A stretch of 64,000 nucleotides of DNA from assembly GCA_031363915.1 (NCBI GenBank), contig JANLVI010000013.1:62001-126000 (forward strand), in the 5' to 3' direction. Shown here in pieces: positions 8,390 to 18,242 of the stretch. The notes beneath the pieces were generated by a model, which saw only the letters and a program-made list of their open reading frames with translations, did not search any database and was not told where the DNA came from. The DNA comes from JANLVI01 sp031363915 (GTDB lineage: Bacteria; Vulcanimicrobiota; Vulcanimicrobiia; Vulcanimicrobiales; Vulcanimicrobiaceae). The first letter of the stretch is position 1, and each line of letters starts with the position of its first letter. The position numbers were made by a program, and so were the translations under genes.

Positions 8390-10312
8390 GTGGTAACGCT
8401 GCTCGTCGATGAAGGCCGTCTTTCCGCTGGTCTGGGTCCGGTCGCGGTGCACGTCGCCAACGCCCGAGTGCTCACGCCCGCCGCACTGCTCGAATCGCTG
8501 ATCGGAGCGCGCGTCGTCAACGAAAGCGAGCGGCGCGCGATTCTGCGCGCGCTCGCACGCTCGCGCGAGGACATCGCCCTTTCCGCTGCAGTGATAGAGA
8601 GCGCATCGTTCGCGCATCGCGCCGCTGCTGCAATCGATCAAACCGACCATCCGGAGCGCGCCTTCTTCGAGCCGCTTATCACACACTATCGCACGCTTCT
8701 TGCATTCGGAAACGTCTACGACGAAGGATCGGCCCTCGCAAAAGCAATCGCCGAGTCGCCTCAAGGCCCCGCACCGCAGTTGCTCGTCGATGGCACGCTG
8801 CTCGAGGGCGAACGCGGATTCGTGTGGCGGCGGCTCTTCGCGGCGCAAGCGATCGAATTCGAGCCGCTCGCACTCGGGCCGCTGGCGCCACCGGCACTCG
8901 ATCGCGGGTTCCTCGATGCCGTCGCAACGCTGGTCAGGTACGCCGCTTACGAACGCGATGCCGACGCACGCCGCGTCGCAATCGGTGCGCTCTCGCCGAT
9001 TGCCCCAGACGACGCAAGCGCGCTTTTGGTAGCAGCGGGCGAGCGGGCACTGCTCGAAGCGATCGCGAGCGGCCGCGCCAGTCTTTCACCGACCGACATG
9101 CACGCCGCGCTACGCCTACGGGATTTACTCGCTGCGATCGTCTCTGCATATCGCGCCCCCGACGCCGGCGCCGGAAGCGTCCTCGGTGCCATCGTGGTCG
9201 CGACCGGGCTTGCCACGGACGCTGCGCCGACGACAAAGCTCACGTTGCTCGCGCTAGCGCAGATCGCACGCGATTTCGATTCTGCGCGCGCGCTCGCACC
9301 CTCTTGGGAAGCACGGGCCTTTCTCGCCGATCTTCGCGCAGAGACGGGCACGGCACGCGCGGCCGATTCTGTGGGCAGCGCCGCCGGTCCGTTACCCGTG
9401 CGCGAACGCGAACTGGCACGCGCGGTGCCGATACGCAAGACACATTTTAGCGCATCTTCGCTCAACGCCTATGCGGAATGTCGCCGGAAGTGGTACTACC
9501 GCTACGTCTGTTCTGCCGTTGAGGACCGCGGTTCATCGGCATCGTTTTACGGCACCGCCTTTCATTCGGCGCTCGAAGAATTTCATGAGAAATATCCCCG
9601 AGTCGATGGCGTCGAACGAACGACGCTCGAACGGTTTCTCGAAGCGTGTGTCAACGGGGCGTTCGATCGCTTTCGCACGCGCTTCGATGCGGTCGTCGAA
9701 TTCGAACTCCAGAAGCGCCGTGCGCGCCGTACCGCGGTAAAATACGTCAAGTGGATTCTCGAGCGGACGGCGCGCGAGCCGTTTACCGTCATCGGCAACG
9801 AAGTCTCGGCCGATCTAGATCTCGACGGTCACGCCTTCGTCGGCTATATCGACCGGCTCGACCGCGACGATCGCAACGGCGGTGTCACGGTCGTCGATTA
9901 TAAAACGGGGACGATCGCCGAGAGCGCCGCGGAATATCGCGAGAAAGTCATCACGTTTACCGACTTCCAGCTTCCGTTCTATTATTGGGCCCGCACGGCC
10001 GCGGGCGACCGGGTGACGCGCCTCTCGCTCATCCCGCTCAAAGATGCGCTGCTCGACGTCGCTCCCGTCGAACTCGAGATCGCGCTCGTGCCGATCCAAT
10101 CGCGCCGCAACGACCGCTCGACCGTGGGCGTGATCGGCATCGGTGATTTAGAACGAGCCAAAGCAAAAATGATCGAACTCGCCTCCGAGATTGCAAGCGG
10201 TGAACTCGCCGCGTTCCCGGTGACGGACGATCCCAATGCGTGCACGTACTGCGCGTATCGGAACGCGTGCCGCGAGCGCCCCGCCGTCGTCGACGCCCGG
10301 TTCGGCCGATGA
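8390..10312 (+). CDS. PD-(D/E)XK nuclease, AddB-like with [4Fe-4S] cysteines
   Basis: 640 residues. The C-terminal half is a RecB/AddB-type nuclease: Cys364 in AECRRKWYYRY, the His of GTAFHSALEEF, Asp488 in GYIDRLDRDD, and Asp503-Tyr-Lys505 in VVDYKTG. A cysteine set C618-x2-C621-x5-C627 ends the domain, the same spacing as AddB's iron-sulphur cysteines, with Cys364 as the fourth ligand. The N-terminal half is Ala-rich and helical, with no clear helicase motif, so it is far shorter than AddB (about 1100). It overlaps the helicase gene by ATGA. The pair probably processes DNA double-strand ends for RecA. Start GTG 8390. Confidence 0.8.
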   Translation: MVTLLVDEGRLSAGLGPVAVHVANARVLTPAALLESLIGARVVNESERRAILRALARSREDIALSAAVIESASFAHRAAAAIDQTDHPERAFFEPLITHYRTLLAFGNVYDEGSALAKAIAESPQGPAPQLLVDGTLLEGERGFVWRRLFAAQAIEFEPLALGPLAPPALDRGFLDAVATLVRYAAYERDADARRVAIGALSPIAPDDASALLVAAGERALLEAIASGRASLSPTDMHAALRLRDLLAAIVSAYRAPDAGAGSVLGAIVVATGLATDAAPTTKLTLLALAQIARDFDSARALAPSWEARAFLADLRAETGTARAADSVGSAAGPLPVRERELARAVPIRKTHFSASSLNAYAECRRKWYYRYVCSAVEDRGSSASFYGTAFHSALEEFHEKYPRVDGVERTTLERFLEACVNGAFDRFRTRFDAVVEFELQKRRARRTAVKYVKWILERTAREPFTVIGNEVSADLDLDGHAFVGYIDRLDRDDRNGGVTVVDYKTGTIAESAAEYREKVITFTDFQLPFYYWARTAAGDRVTRLSLIPLKDALLDVAPVELEIALVPIQSRRNDRSTVGVIGIGDLERAKAKMIELASEIASGELAAFPVTDDPNACTYCAYRNACRERPAVVDARFGR

Positions 10313-12768
10313 TCGATCTTGCAAGCCCGCTCGCACGCAGCGTCATCGACGCGCCTGCCGATGCCCCGCTCCTCACGATCGTCGGGCCGGCGGCGAGCGG
10401 CAAATCGACGTTGCTTGCGCGGCGTTATCTCGCGCTCGTCGCGCAAGCAGGGCCCCAATCCATCATCGTAAGTGCGGCGAGCGCGAGCAGTGCGCGGGCT
10501 TTGGGCGCGCGAATCGCCTCGTTTGAGGGACCCGCCGGGCCTTTCGTCGGCGTGCCGCTGGAAGACGTCGCAATCGAGATCTTACGCGAACAAGGCCTGC
10601 GTGCGGGACTTTCGCTGGACATCGACATCATCGAGGAGATCGATGCCGAGGAGATCTTCGAGCGCGCCGCCGCACCGCTCTTCGCTCTTGAATGGACCGA
10701 GTTCATCAGCGCCGAGATCGATCCGGAGATTCCGGGACTGCGCGCACCCGAACGCTTCGCCGCCGCGGCCCTGCGCCTTATCCGCAAACTGCGCGACGCA
10801 CAGATTGGGCCGGACGATTTTCTTGCGGCCGCACTGCGCGGGTCGAACACGTTTTACGCAAAGCCGCCGAATTTCGCGAATCCCTCGCTGCTCTTCGCGA
10901 CCAAAGACATCTACCGCGACTCGCTAAGCGTCGGCCCCGAGGAACTCGAACGGCAGCGCCGCCGCGAACTCGATCTTGCGAAGATCATTGCGAAACTCTA
11001 TCGCGCGTACCTCGAAGAACTCAACAACCACGGCTGCCTTACGGCGACCGATGCGATCGCGGAGGCGATCCGCATCCTCGCGAACGACGCGAGCTTGGCA
11101 CGGATCGTGCGCAATCGATTCCGTTTCGCGCTCGTCGATGACGTGCACGATTTACGGACCGGCGAACTGCGTCTCTTGCAGGCGATCTTCGGAAAAAATC
11201 TCATCGACGTGACGTTTGCGGGCGATCCGGACGCCGCCACCGGGACGTTTGCCGGCGCGCGCCCGGAGCGCACGTTCGCACTTGGCGGGACGAGGATCGT
11301 GCTTGCCCCGAGCGGCCGCGTCCCCGCGCAAATCGCAGCAGCGGCGCACGCGATGATCGCCGAAGACTTCGCTTCGCCGCTTCCCAGCGGCGAAGCGATC
11401 GCCGTACACCGTGCCTCCGATCAACCTGCCGAAGCCGCGTTCGTCGCAGACTGCGTCGCAAGGCTCATCAATGCGGGAACGCCGCCGGAGCGGATCGCGG
11501 TTCTCGCGCGTTCGCTGCGCTGTATCGCACCGTACGAATCGGCGCTGCTCGAGCGCAACGTTCCCGTCGACCTCGCCGGTGACGACCAACTCTTCGCGCA
11601 CCACGATACCCAGGATGCGCTCGCCATGCTGTGGTCGGTAGCCGATCCGTTTCGGCACGATTGGCTGCTACGCGTGCTCGAATCCCCAGTAGTTCACCTG
11701 AGCGATGCAAGTATCGCCGTGCTCTGCGGCGATCCGCCTAATCCGCAGGCGCTTCTCTTCGAACTTCCCGCGATCGAAGAATCCGATCGCAGTAATCGAC
11801 GCTGGGACAAACGGCGCGACTTGCGTCTGGGCACCAACGTGTTGCGCGCGGACCGCGACGGCGATCTCTCAGGTGAGGCGCGAGCACGCTTGCAGGCTTT
11901 TCGCGAACGCCGTTCGCGTTGGGTTGCACTTCGCACGCACACGCCTCTCGCACGTCTCGCGCGCACGATCGTTGAAGAGAGCGGGACCGCGCTTCCGCGC
12001 CGCGGCGAGACCGCCGCACGTCACGCGCAGCGAATCGCACGCATCGCGTCGCTCATCGAGCGGATCGAGCGCTACGCCGCGCGGCGACCCGACGACAGCC
12101 TGCTCGACGTGCTGGTGTACTGCGAACGCATCGCGCAATCCGATACGCCGCTGAACGTATCCGGAACGGAACTGCCGGGGTTCGTTTGTCTTGCCTCGAT
12201 CGACGCCGTCAAGTCGCGACGATTCGCGCACGTCTTCATCCTCGATGCGCGGGCCGGAGCGTTCCCCCCGTACTACGTGCCGGATGCCTTTCTGTTCAGC
12301 CCGCAGCACGGCATGATCCCAAAAGACAACGTCGGCGAGACGACGGCCGCGCGCACTGCCAAGTTCACGTGGTATTCGCATCAAGCCAAGTTGCGCGATG
12401 CCTACGCCCGCGAAGACCGTCGCCGGCTTGCATGCGCGATGATATGCGCCGATGAGACCGTCACGGTGAGTACCAGTGGTCACCCCACCAGAGCCGTGGC
12501 AGCGCCCGAGTTCCTCGTCGAACTGCAATCGCTGCGCCCGGCACCGGTAATCGCCGAGCGAACGACGAGGACGACGTCGGATGCGTTCGCGCCGCGCGAG
12601 CTCGCCGCAATCGAAGCACTCGACCCTCCGGCGGAGATCCTCGTGCCGGGCGAACCGTTCGAACCGGGCGAGTTTGAGGCAAGATTGCTCGCTTCCCTTG
12701 CATCGCCGGGCGCATTCGCGCCGTGGGAACGCTCGCCGCAAGCCTGGCACGTCGACCGACCGAAATGA
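10309..12768 (+). CDS. UvrD/AddA-like SF1 helicase partner of the AddB-like nuclease
   Basis: 819 residues. Walker A GPAASGKS at 26-33 with Lys32. Walker B is FALVDDVHDL (Asp277-Asp278-Val-His-Asp281), whereas UvrD/AddA enzymes have DEFQD or DEYQD. Later segments (VHRASDQPAEAAFVADCVARL, IAVLARS, and FVCLASIDAVKSRRFAHVFILDA) correspond to helicase motifs IV-VI. There is no C-terminal nuclease domain, unlike AddA or RecB, so nuclease activity must come from the upstream partner. ATG 10309 overlaps that gene's stop by ATGA, implying a stoichiometric complex. The Walker B change raises the question whether it is an active translocase or a structural subunit. Confidence 0.8.
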   Translation: MIDLASPLARSVIDAPADAPLLTIVGPAASGKSTLLARRYLALVAQAGPQSIIVSAASASSARALGARIASFEGPAGPFVGVPLEDVAIEILREQGLRAGLSLDIDIIEEIDAEEIFERAAAPLFALEWTEFISAEIDPEIPGLRAPERFAAAALRLIRKLRDAQIGPDDFLAAALRGSNTFYAKPPNFANPSLLFATKDIYRDSLSVGPEELERQRRRELDLAKIIAKLYRAYLEELNNHGCLTATDAIAEAIRILANDASLARIVRNRFRFALVDDVHDLRTGELRLLQAIFGKNLIDVTFAGDPDAATGTFAGARPERTFALGGTRIVLAPSGRVPAQIAAAAHAMIAEDFASPLPSGEAIAVHRASDQPAEAAFVADCVARLINAGTPPERIAVLARSLRCIAPYESALLERNVPVDLAGDDQLFAHHDTQDALAMLWSVADPFRHDWLLRVLESPVVHLSDASIAVLCGDPPNPQALLFELPAIEESDRSNRRWDKRRDLRLGTNVLRADRDGDLSGEARARLQAFRERRSRWVALRTHTPLARLARTIVEESGTALPRRGETAARHAQRIARIASLIERIERYAARRPDDSLLDVLVYCERIAQSDTPLNVSGTELPGFVCLASIDAVKSRRFAHVFILDARAGAFPPYYVPDAFLFSPQHGMIPKDNVGETTAARTAKFTWYSHQAKLRDAYAREDRRRLACAMICADETVTVSTSGHPTRAVAAPEFLVELQSLRPAPVIAERTTRTTSDAFAPRELAAIEALDPPAEILVPGEPFEPGEFEARLLASLASPGAFAPWERSPQAWHVDRPK

Positions 12769-12877
12769 AACGCGCCTTAAAGTTTCGCTAAAAATCTCTC
12801 GATCGGCCCGAAAGCGAGATAGATTCGCCGTACGGTGCGTTAGGACGTTACGTTCGCTCTGATTTCGCGAGGCCAAT

Positions 12878-14398
12878 GTGAAGCTCGATACTTCAACCGA
12901 TCCGCAAACCGGATTCCGACCGCCGGGTACGCTCGGTGACGCCGCGACGGCGCTCGCGCGATACGATGGCCGCTTTACGATGCGCGGTGCCGCACACTTG
13001 CTTCGACGTGCCGGTTTTGGCGGAACTGCCGCCGACGTTGCGGCGCTGACGCCGCTCGGCGCGGATCGTGCGGTCGATTCGCTGCTCCATCCCACCGGTA
13101 CCCAGATCGACTTCCCGTCGTATCCGCCGACCGACATTCTTTTCGATCAAAAGAAAAATCGCCACGCAACACAGCTGTGGTTTCTCGATCAGCTGGTTCG
13201 CACGAATCAGCCGCTCGTGCAGAAGATGATGCTCTTCTGGCACGGCCACTTCGCGACGAGCATGCAAAAAGTGCCGCCACAGCTGATGGCCCAGCAAATG
13301 AATCTCTTTCGATCGCAGGGTTTGGGCAAATTTTCGAATCTGCTCTCAGCGGTTGCCAAAGATCCCGCGATGCTCGTGTGGTTGGACAATCGGGGCAATT
13401 CGAAAGCCCATCCGAACGAGAATTTCGCGCGCGAAGTGATGGAACTCTTTACGCTGGGTTTGGGCAACTACACGGAAGACGATATCAAAGAAGGCGCGCG
13501 CGCCTTCACGGGTTGGACGCTCGACCGGAGCTCGGCCTTCCTCGACAATGCCAAAGTCCACGACGACGGCGTGAAGACCGTGCTTGGAAAAACCGGCAAT
13601 TGGACGGGCGATGACGTCATCAACATCATCATCCAGCAGCCCGCGCACTCTCGTTTCATGGCGCACAAGTTGCTTGAGTTTTTTGTGTATAGCGACCCCG
13701 AACCCGAATTAATTGAAGCGCTTGCCGGTGTCTACGCGCTTTCGGGCTACGATATTCCGAAAACAGTCGGTACGATTCTGCGTTCGAACGTCTTCTACTC
13801 GACCCGCGCGTACCGAGCGATCCCCAAGAGCCCGATCGAGTTTGCGGTCGGCACACTGCGCTACATGGGCGTTACGACGGTCCCCGATAATCTGCCGTAC
13901 GCGCTCGGGCGAATGGGTCAAGATCCGCTCAATCCGCCAAGCGTTAAAGGCTGGGATGGCGGACCGACGTGGATCAACACCGCGACGCTGCTCGCACGAT
14001 TCAATTTCGTGAACGCACTAATCGCAACGTCGATCCAGAAGAAACCTGCCGCCGGTGCGACACCGGTTATGCCGCTTGCGGCATCGACGATTTCGCCCGA
14101 TGCGATCGTGGCGCAAGCCGGCGGTTTCGACCCCCAAAAAATCGTCGGAAACATCGTCAATGCTGCGCTTCAAGACGACGTCACCTCCGACGTTCGCTCG
14201 ACGCTCGTGTCGTTCGTCAACTCGACGAACACCCGCGCTGCCGTCGCAACCGCGATGACGACCGCGGCCCCCGCGGCGTCCGCGGCCTCCGCACCGCCGC
14301 CCGCAAACGCGATTCCATTCGGGCCAGAGAACTATCAAGATAAAATTCGCGGAGTCGTCGCGCTCACGCTCAATCTGCCCGTCAACCAACTGAACTAG
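12878..14398 (+). CDS. DUF1800 family protein
   Basis: 506 residues matching PF08811: AAHLLRRAGFGG near residue 40, the metal-site-like MMLFWHGHFATS, the ENFAREVMELFTLGLGNYTEDDIKEGARAFTGWTL block and PPSVKGWDGGPTWINTATLLAR. Biochemical role unknown; these proteins are almost always encoded beside a DUF1501 protein, as here, and are thought to be exported or surface-associated. No clear signal peptide is visible. Start GTG 12878 follows GAGG at 5 nt; the overlapping ATG at 12876 runs into TGA. The DUF1501 gene begins 9 nt after the stop. The C-terminus has an Ala/Pro-rich linker before a final helical segment. Confidence 0.9.
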   Translation: MKLDTSTDPQTGFRPPGTLGDAATALARYDGRFTMRGAAHLLRRAGFGGTAADVAALTPLGADRAVDSLLHPTGTQIDFPSYPPTDILFDQKKNRHATQLWFLDQLVRTNQPLVQKMMLFWHGHFATSMQKVPPQLMAQQMNLFRSQGLGKFSNLLSAVAKDPAMLVWLDNRGNSKAHPNENFAREVMELFTLGLGNYTEDDIKEGARAFTGWTLDRSSAFLDNAKVHDDGVKTVLGKTGNWTGDDVINIIIQQPAHSRFMAHKLLEFFVYSDPEPELIEALAGVYALSGYDIPKTVGTILRSNVFYSTRAYRAIPKSPIEFAVGTLRYMGVTTVPDNLPYALGRMGQDPLNPPSVKGWDGGPTWINTATLLARFNFVNALIATSIQKKPAAGATPVMPLAASTISPDAIVAQAGGFDPQKIVGNIVNAALQDDVTSDVRSTLVSFVNSTNTRAAVATAMTTAAPAASAASAPPPANAIPFGPENYQDKIRGVVALTLNLPVNQLN

Positions 14399-14407
14399 GA
14401 GCCGCTG

Positions 14408-15640
14408 ATGTCATCACGCCGCGCGTTCATCCACCAGGGTCTAGGAATCGCCGTACTCGGCGGCACGATGCCGCTCGCCTTCACGCGCACAGCCTCCGCG
14501 CAGGCGCTCCCGACACTCGGATCGAGTATCGATCCCGGCAACGTGCTGGTGGTCATTCAAATGGGCGGCGGTAACGACGGCCTCAATACAATCGTGCCCT
14601 ATTCTGACGACGCGTACCACAACGTGCGGCCGACCATCCGCGTCGCGGAAAACACGATTTTGAAAATCGACGAGCGGATCGGCCTCAACCCCGCGCTCGC
14701 CGGCTTGAACGAACTTTACAAAGAAGGCCGGGTTGCAATCGTTCAAGGCGTCGGCTACCCCAATCCCAACCGCTCGCACTTCGAGGCGACGCAAATTTGG
14801 GAAACCGCCTCGCCCGGGCTGCGCGAACAAACCGGCTGGCTCGGCCGCTATCTCGACAAGACGAATCCCGCGGGTGAGAAGTCGAAGAACCCGTTTCAAG
14901 CCGTCGCGCTCGGCGATCAAATTCCGGTGGCGCTCGTTTCGCAGCACGTCGACGTGCCGGCGATCGGCGCGCTCAACGCGTTCAACTTCAACGCCGGTCG
15001 CGACGCAAACGCCAAAACGAGTGCCGGGGTGCTATACGACGGCGCGCGTCCCGGACAGTCGCCGTATCTGACGATGCTCGAAGATACCGCGCGGTCGGCC
15101 TATCACGGTGGCGACGTCTTGCGTCAAAAAGTCGCGTCGTATAAGCCGGCCGTCACCTATCCGAAAGACGGTTTTTCCCAGCAACTCCAACTCGCCGCCC
15201 AAATGATCGGCAGCGACACGGGAACGCGTATCATATTCGTCTCAATCGGGTCGTTCGATACGCACGTCAATCAGCGCGCACAGCAAGATCGGCTCCTGGG
15301 CTACCTCGGTTCCGGATTACTCGCGTTCTTTCAAGATCTCAAGGCGCACGGCAAAGACAAGAGTGTCATGACGATGACGTTTTCGGAATTCGGTCGCCGC
15401 GTCCAGCAGAACGCCAACAACGGCACCGATCACGGCACTGCCATGCCGCTCTTCGTCATCGGCGGCGGGCTCAAAGGCGGCGTATACGGCACGCACCCTT
15501 CGCTCACCGATCTCGATCGAGGCGATCTCAAATTCAACACGGACTTCCGGTCCGTCTACGCGACGGTACTCTCGAAGTGGCTCGGACGCAATCCGAGCGA
15601 CGTGCTCGCGGGGCAATTCGACACGATCGCGTTCGTGTAG
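14408..15640 (+). CDS. DUF1501 family Tat-exported protein
   Basis: 410 residues, PF07394. The N-terminus MSSRRAFIHQGLGIAVLGG is a twin-arginine signal, with cleavage likely after ASAQA. The body has the alkaline-phosphatase-like fold: GGNDGLNTIVPY, the IFVSIGSFDTH block, MTFSEFGRRV and a DHGTAMPLFVIGG motif, the last three typical of the metal site region. Substrate unknown; sulfatase- or phosphatase-like chemistry is inferred from the fold. The RBS AGGAG precedes ATG 14408. It forms a two-gene operon with DUF1800; a Tat translocase component is encoded at 41.2 kb. Confidence 0.9.
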   Translation: MSSRRAFIHQGLGIAVLGGTMPLAFTRTASAQALPTLGSSIDPGNVLVVIQMGGGNDGLNTIVPYSDDAYHNVRPTIRVAENTILKIDERIGLNPALAGLNELYKEGRVAIVQGVGYPNPNRSHFEATQIWETASPGLREQTGWLGRYLDKTNPAGEKSKNPFQAVALGDQIPVALVSQHVDVPAIGALNAFNFNAGRDANAKTSAGVLYDGARPGQSPYLTMLEDTARSAYHGGDVLRQKVASYKPAVTYPKDGFSQQLQLAAQMIGSDTGTRIIFVSIGSFDTHVNQRAQQDRLLGYLGSGLLAFFQDLKAHGKDKSVMTMTFSEFGRRVQQNANNGTDHGTAMPLFVIGGGLKGGVYGTHPSLTDLDRGDLKFNTDFRSVYATVLSKWLGRNPSDVLAGQFDTIAFV

Positions 15641-15651
15641 GGACCGACCAG

Positions 15652-15671
15652 GCCGCACTCGGTGCGGCCGC
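15652..15671 (+). terminator. GC-rich hairpin after the DUF1501 gene
   Basis: An 8-bp stem GGCCGCAC / GTGCGGCC with a TCG loop lies 11 nt after the DUF1501 stop and just before the acetyltransferase start. There is no T-run, so it may be a weak or Rho-type stop, or a processing hairpin. Confidence 0.4.
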
Positions 15672-15685
15672 CAAGGGTCATCGCG

Positions 15686-16648
15686 ATGCGCCTTGCGACG
15701 ATTCCGATCCCCGACTACGTGGCGACGGTTCTGCCCCAAAGCAAGACGCTCTGGGCCGGGTCGCGTTCGTACGCCGAATACGTCGCCGAATTGCAGGAGA
15801 TCGCCGCGTCGCCGTACGGCACGAAACGCTTTCGCACCGTCGGTTTACGCGTCGACGGACGGCTCGTCTGCTCGTTCAAACGCTACGAACGCGAACTGAG
15901 CTGCGGAGCTCGCACCTTACGCGCGTTCGGAATCGGCGCTGTGTTCACGCCCCCCGAAGACCGCGGGCGCGGCTACGCATCCGCGATGCTCGGCGCCGCA
16001 CTCGATGCTGAACGCGAAGCAGGCGTCGACCTCGCCTATCTCTTCTCAGATATCCATCCCATTTTTTACGAACGCCTCGGATTCATCACCCTCCCCTCAC
16101 GCATCGTCACCCTGAACGTCGATCTGCTCGATAACCGGCGCATCGACGCACGACCGATTGGCGAGGGCGATTGGGCCGGGGTCCGCCGCTGTTTCGAGCA
16201 GCTGGAATCGCGCCGCGCGATCGGCTTGCGACGCACGCCGCTCGTATGGGATTTCATTCGTTTGCGCTCGCACTCGCGCGAGCATACGGGTCAACGTGTC
16301 GAACTGCTGGTGCGCAAAGGACGGACGGTCTCAGCGTACGTCTTCGGGCGCCGCATTCCGGAACGCGACGCGTTCGTCGTCGATGAATTCGCCTACACGG
16401 GCGATGAGGGATTCGATGCGATCCCGGCGCTCTTGCGCAGCGGGGCGGGAGATCTCCGCAAGGTGACCGGTTGGCTGCCGCCCGATATCGCGCGCGCCGC
16501 AATCGCGCGCGGTGCCGTTCGCAAACGGAAATCCGCGATCACGATGATCGCGCTGCTTTCGCGCGCGGCGCGAACGGCATGGAAAACCGCAGCGCCGACG
16601 ATTCTTGCCGATGACGCCGACCGCGTTTGGAGCACCGACCACATATGA
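15686..16648 (+). CDS. GNAT family N-acetyltransferase (Eis-like)
   Basis: 320 residues. An N-terminal GNAT domain carries the acetyl-CoA loop VFTPPEDRGRGYASAML and YERLGFITLPSR; the C-terminal half looks like a second GNAT-like/sterol-carrier region of Eis-type proteins. Start ATG 15686 (MRLATIPIPDYV) has AAGGG at 8 nt; GTG 15662 is a less likely start. Acceptor unknown. The stop overlaps the RBS region of the gamma-glutamyltransferase gene, which begins 13 nt later, so the two are probably co-transcribed. Confidence 0.75.
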   Translation: MRLATIPIPDYVATVLPQSKTLWAGSRSYAEYVAELQEIAASPYGTKRFRTVGLRVDGRLVCSFKRYERELSCGARTLRAFGIGAVFTPPEDRGRGYASAMLGAALDAEREAGVDLAYLFSDIHPIFYERLGFITLPSRIVTLNVDLLDNRRIDARPIGEGDWAGVRRCFEQLESRRAIGLRRTPLVWDFIRLRSHSREHTGQRVELLVRKGRTVSAYVFGRRIPERDAFVVDEFAYTGDEGFDAIPALLRSGAGDLRKVTGWLPPDIARAAIARGAVRKRKSAITMIALLSRAARTAWKTAAPTILADDADRVWSTDHI

Positions 16649-16661
16649 GGACCACGCCCTA

Positions 16662-18242
16662 ATGTATCCACACCCGACCCGCGGCATTGCCCGCTCGACG
16701 CGCGCGATGATCGCATCGCCGCACGCACTGGCAACCCAAATCGGCCTTGAAGTCCTCCGCCGTGGTGGAAACGCAATCGATGCGGCAATTGCAGCAAACG
16801 CCGTGCTCGCCGTCGTCTATCCCGCTTCGTGCGGCATCGGCGGCGACGCGCTCTGGATCGTACACGAACCGAAAACGGGCGCGACGGTCGCGTACAATGG
16901 GGGCGGCGCCGCGCCGCAAAGCGCGACGCTCGAGCAGGTCGCCCACCACGGTGAGATGCCGATCCGGGATGCACTCGCCGTGACGGTTCCGGGCGCGGTC
17001 CGTTCGTGGTACGACGTGCACGCGAAGCACGGCTCTATCGACATGGCCGAACTGCTCGCACCGGCGGAGGGCTACGCACGCGACGGATTCGCGGTCAGCG
17101 ACGTTGCGGCACGGTATTTCGAGCTCAACGCCGAGCTGCTGCTCGCCGACGACGACGCACGGGCGCTTTTCTTGTCACGCGGCACGCCACGGGCCGGTTC
17201 CATCGCTCGAAACGAGCCGCTCGCAGAGTCGTTTGCCGCCATCCGCCGTGATGGACCGCACGCATTTTATGACGGTGCGATCGGCGAGTCGATCGTCGCA
17301 ACGCTGAACGCGCACGGCAGCACGATGACACTCGACGATCTCGCCGCGCACCGAACCGAAGTCATGGAACCCCTGCGCTTAGCATGGAGGGGTCTCGAGC
17401 TGATCGCGCATCCGCCGAACTCGCAGGGTGCAACGACGCTCATGGCACTCGGGGCAATTGCAGCCGACGCATTTGCAGGCGAGCCCGCCTGGACGCACCA
17501 CGCGATCGAGGCAATCAAACGCGCTTTCCATCGACGCGATGCTCTCTTCGGCGATCCGCGCTTCGTCGATACACGCGTCGAGGATTTTCTCACCCCCGAC
17601 GGCCTGCGCTCGATGCGAGCCTCGATCGACGAACGCGCACTCCACGAACGCTCGCCGCTCGGTGACGGCGATACGATCGCCCTCGTGGTCGTGGATGAAG
17701 ACGGTCGCTGCGTCTCGCTCATTCAGAGTCTGTATATGAATTTTGGCAGCGGCATCATGGCCGCCGGAACCGGGATCTTTTTGCACAACCGCGGCGCGTA
17801 TTTTAATACCGTTCCGGGACATCCGAATTGCTTCGGCGGCGGCAAACGTCCGGTCCATACACTCTCACCCGCCATGGTCTTCCAAGACGGCAAACCCAAA
17901 CTCGTGCACGGCACGATGGGCGCGGACGGCCAGCCGCAGACACAAATGCAACTCATCCACAACATCTTCGAGCGCGGGATGTCGGTCCAGCAAGCACTCG
18001 ATGCGCCGCGTTGGCTGCACGGTCGCATCAACGTCGCAGAAAAACTCGATTCCGTACGCGTCGAATCGCGTATGGACCCGGCGCTCATCGCAGACTTAGA
18101 ACGACGCGGCCACGAAGTCACGCCGATCGGCGCGTTCGAAAGCCTGATGGGTCACGCGCACGCGATTCTGATCGATGAAGAACTCGGGACCCTTGCCGGA
18201 GGCGCCGACCCGCGCGCAGACTCAGCCGCACTCGGACTCTAA
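16662..18242 (+). CDS. gamma-glutamyltransferase (YwrD-like)
   Basis: Ntn-hydrolase of 526 residues that cleaves or transfers gamma-glutamyl groups (glutathione and related peptides). Self-processing should occur before Thr338 in GDGDTIALVVVD; IQSLYMNFGSGIMAAGTGI and KRPVHTLSPAM follow in the small subunit. The N-terminal MIASPHALATQIGLEVLRRG and GNAIDAAIAANAVLAVVYP are standard. There is no signal peptide, as in cytoplasmic YwrD-like members. ATG 16662 is chosen because GAGG sits 11 nt upstream; ATG 16605 would overlap the acetyltransferase by 44 nt. It converges on dinB, the stops overlapping by 3 nt. Confidence 0.9.
   Translation: MYPHPTRGIARSTRAMIASPHALATQIGLEVLRRGGNAIDAAIAANAVLAVVYPASCGIGGDALWIVHEPKTGATVAYNGGGAAPQSATLEQVAHHGEMPIRDALAVTVPGAVRSWYDVHAKHGSIDMAELLAPAEGYARDGFAVSDVAARYFELNAELLLADDDARALFLSRGTPRAGSIARNEPLAESFAAIRRDGPHAFYDGAIGESIVATLNAHGSTMTLDDLAAHRTEVMEPLRLAWRGLELIAHPPNSQGATTLMALGAIAADAFAGEPAWTHHAIEAIKRAFHRRDALFGDPRFVDTRVEDFLTPDGLRSMRASIDERALHERSPLGDGDTIALVVVDEDGRCVSLIQSLYMNFGSGIMAAGTGIFLHNRGAYFNTVPGHPNCFGGGKRPVHTLSPAMVFQDGKPKLVHGTMGADGQPQTQMQLIHNIFERGMSVQQALDAPRWLHGRINVAEKLDSVRVESRMDPALIADLERRGHEVTPIGAFESLMGHAHAILIDEELGTLAGGADPRADSAALGL

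Noticed and set aside
11869..13137. 422-aa minus-strand ORF
   Set aside because: Antisense shadow crossing the helicase end and the DUF1800 start; no family motifs.
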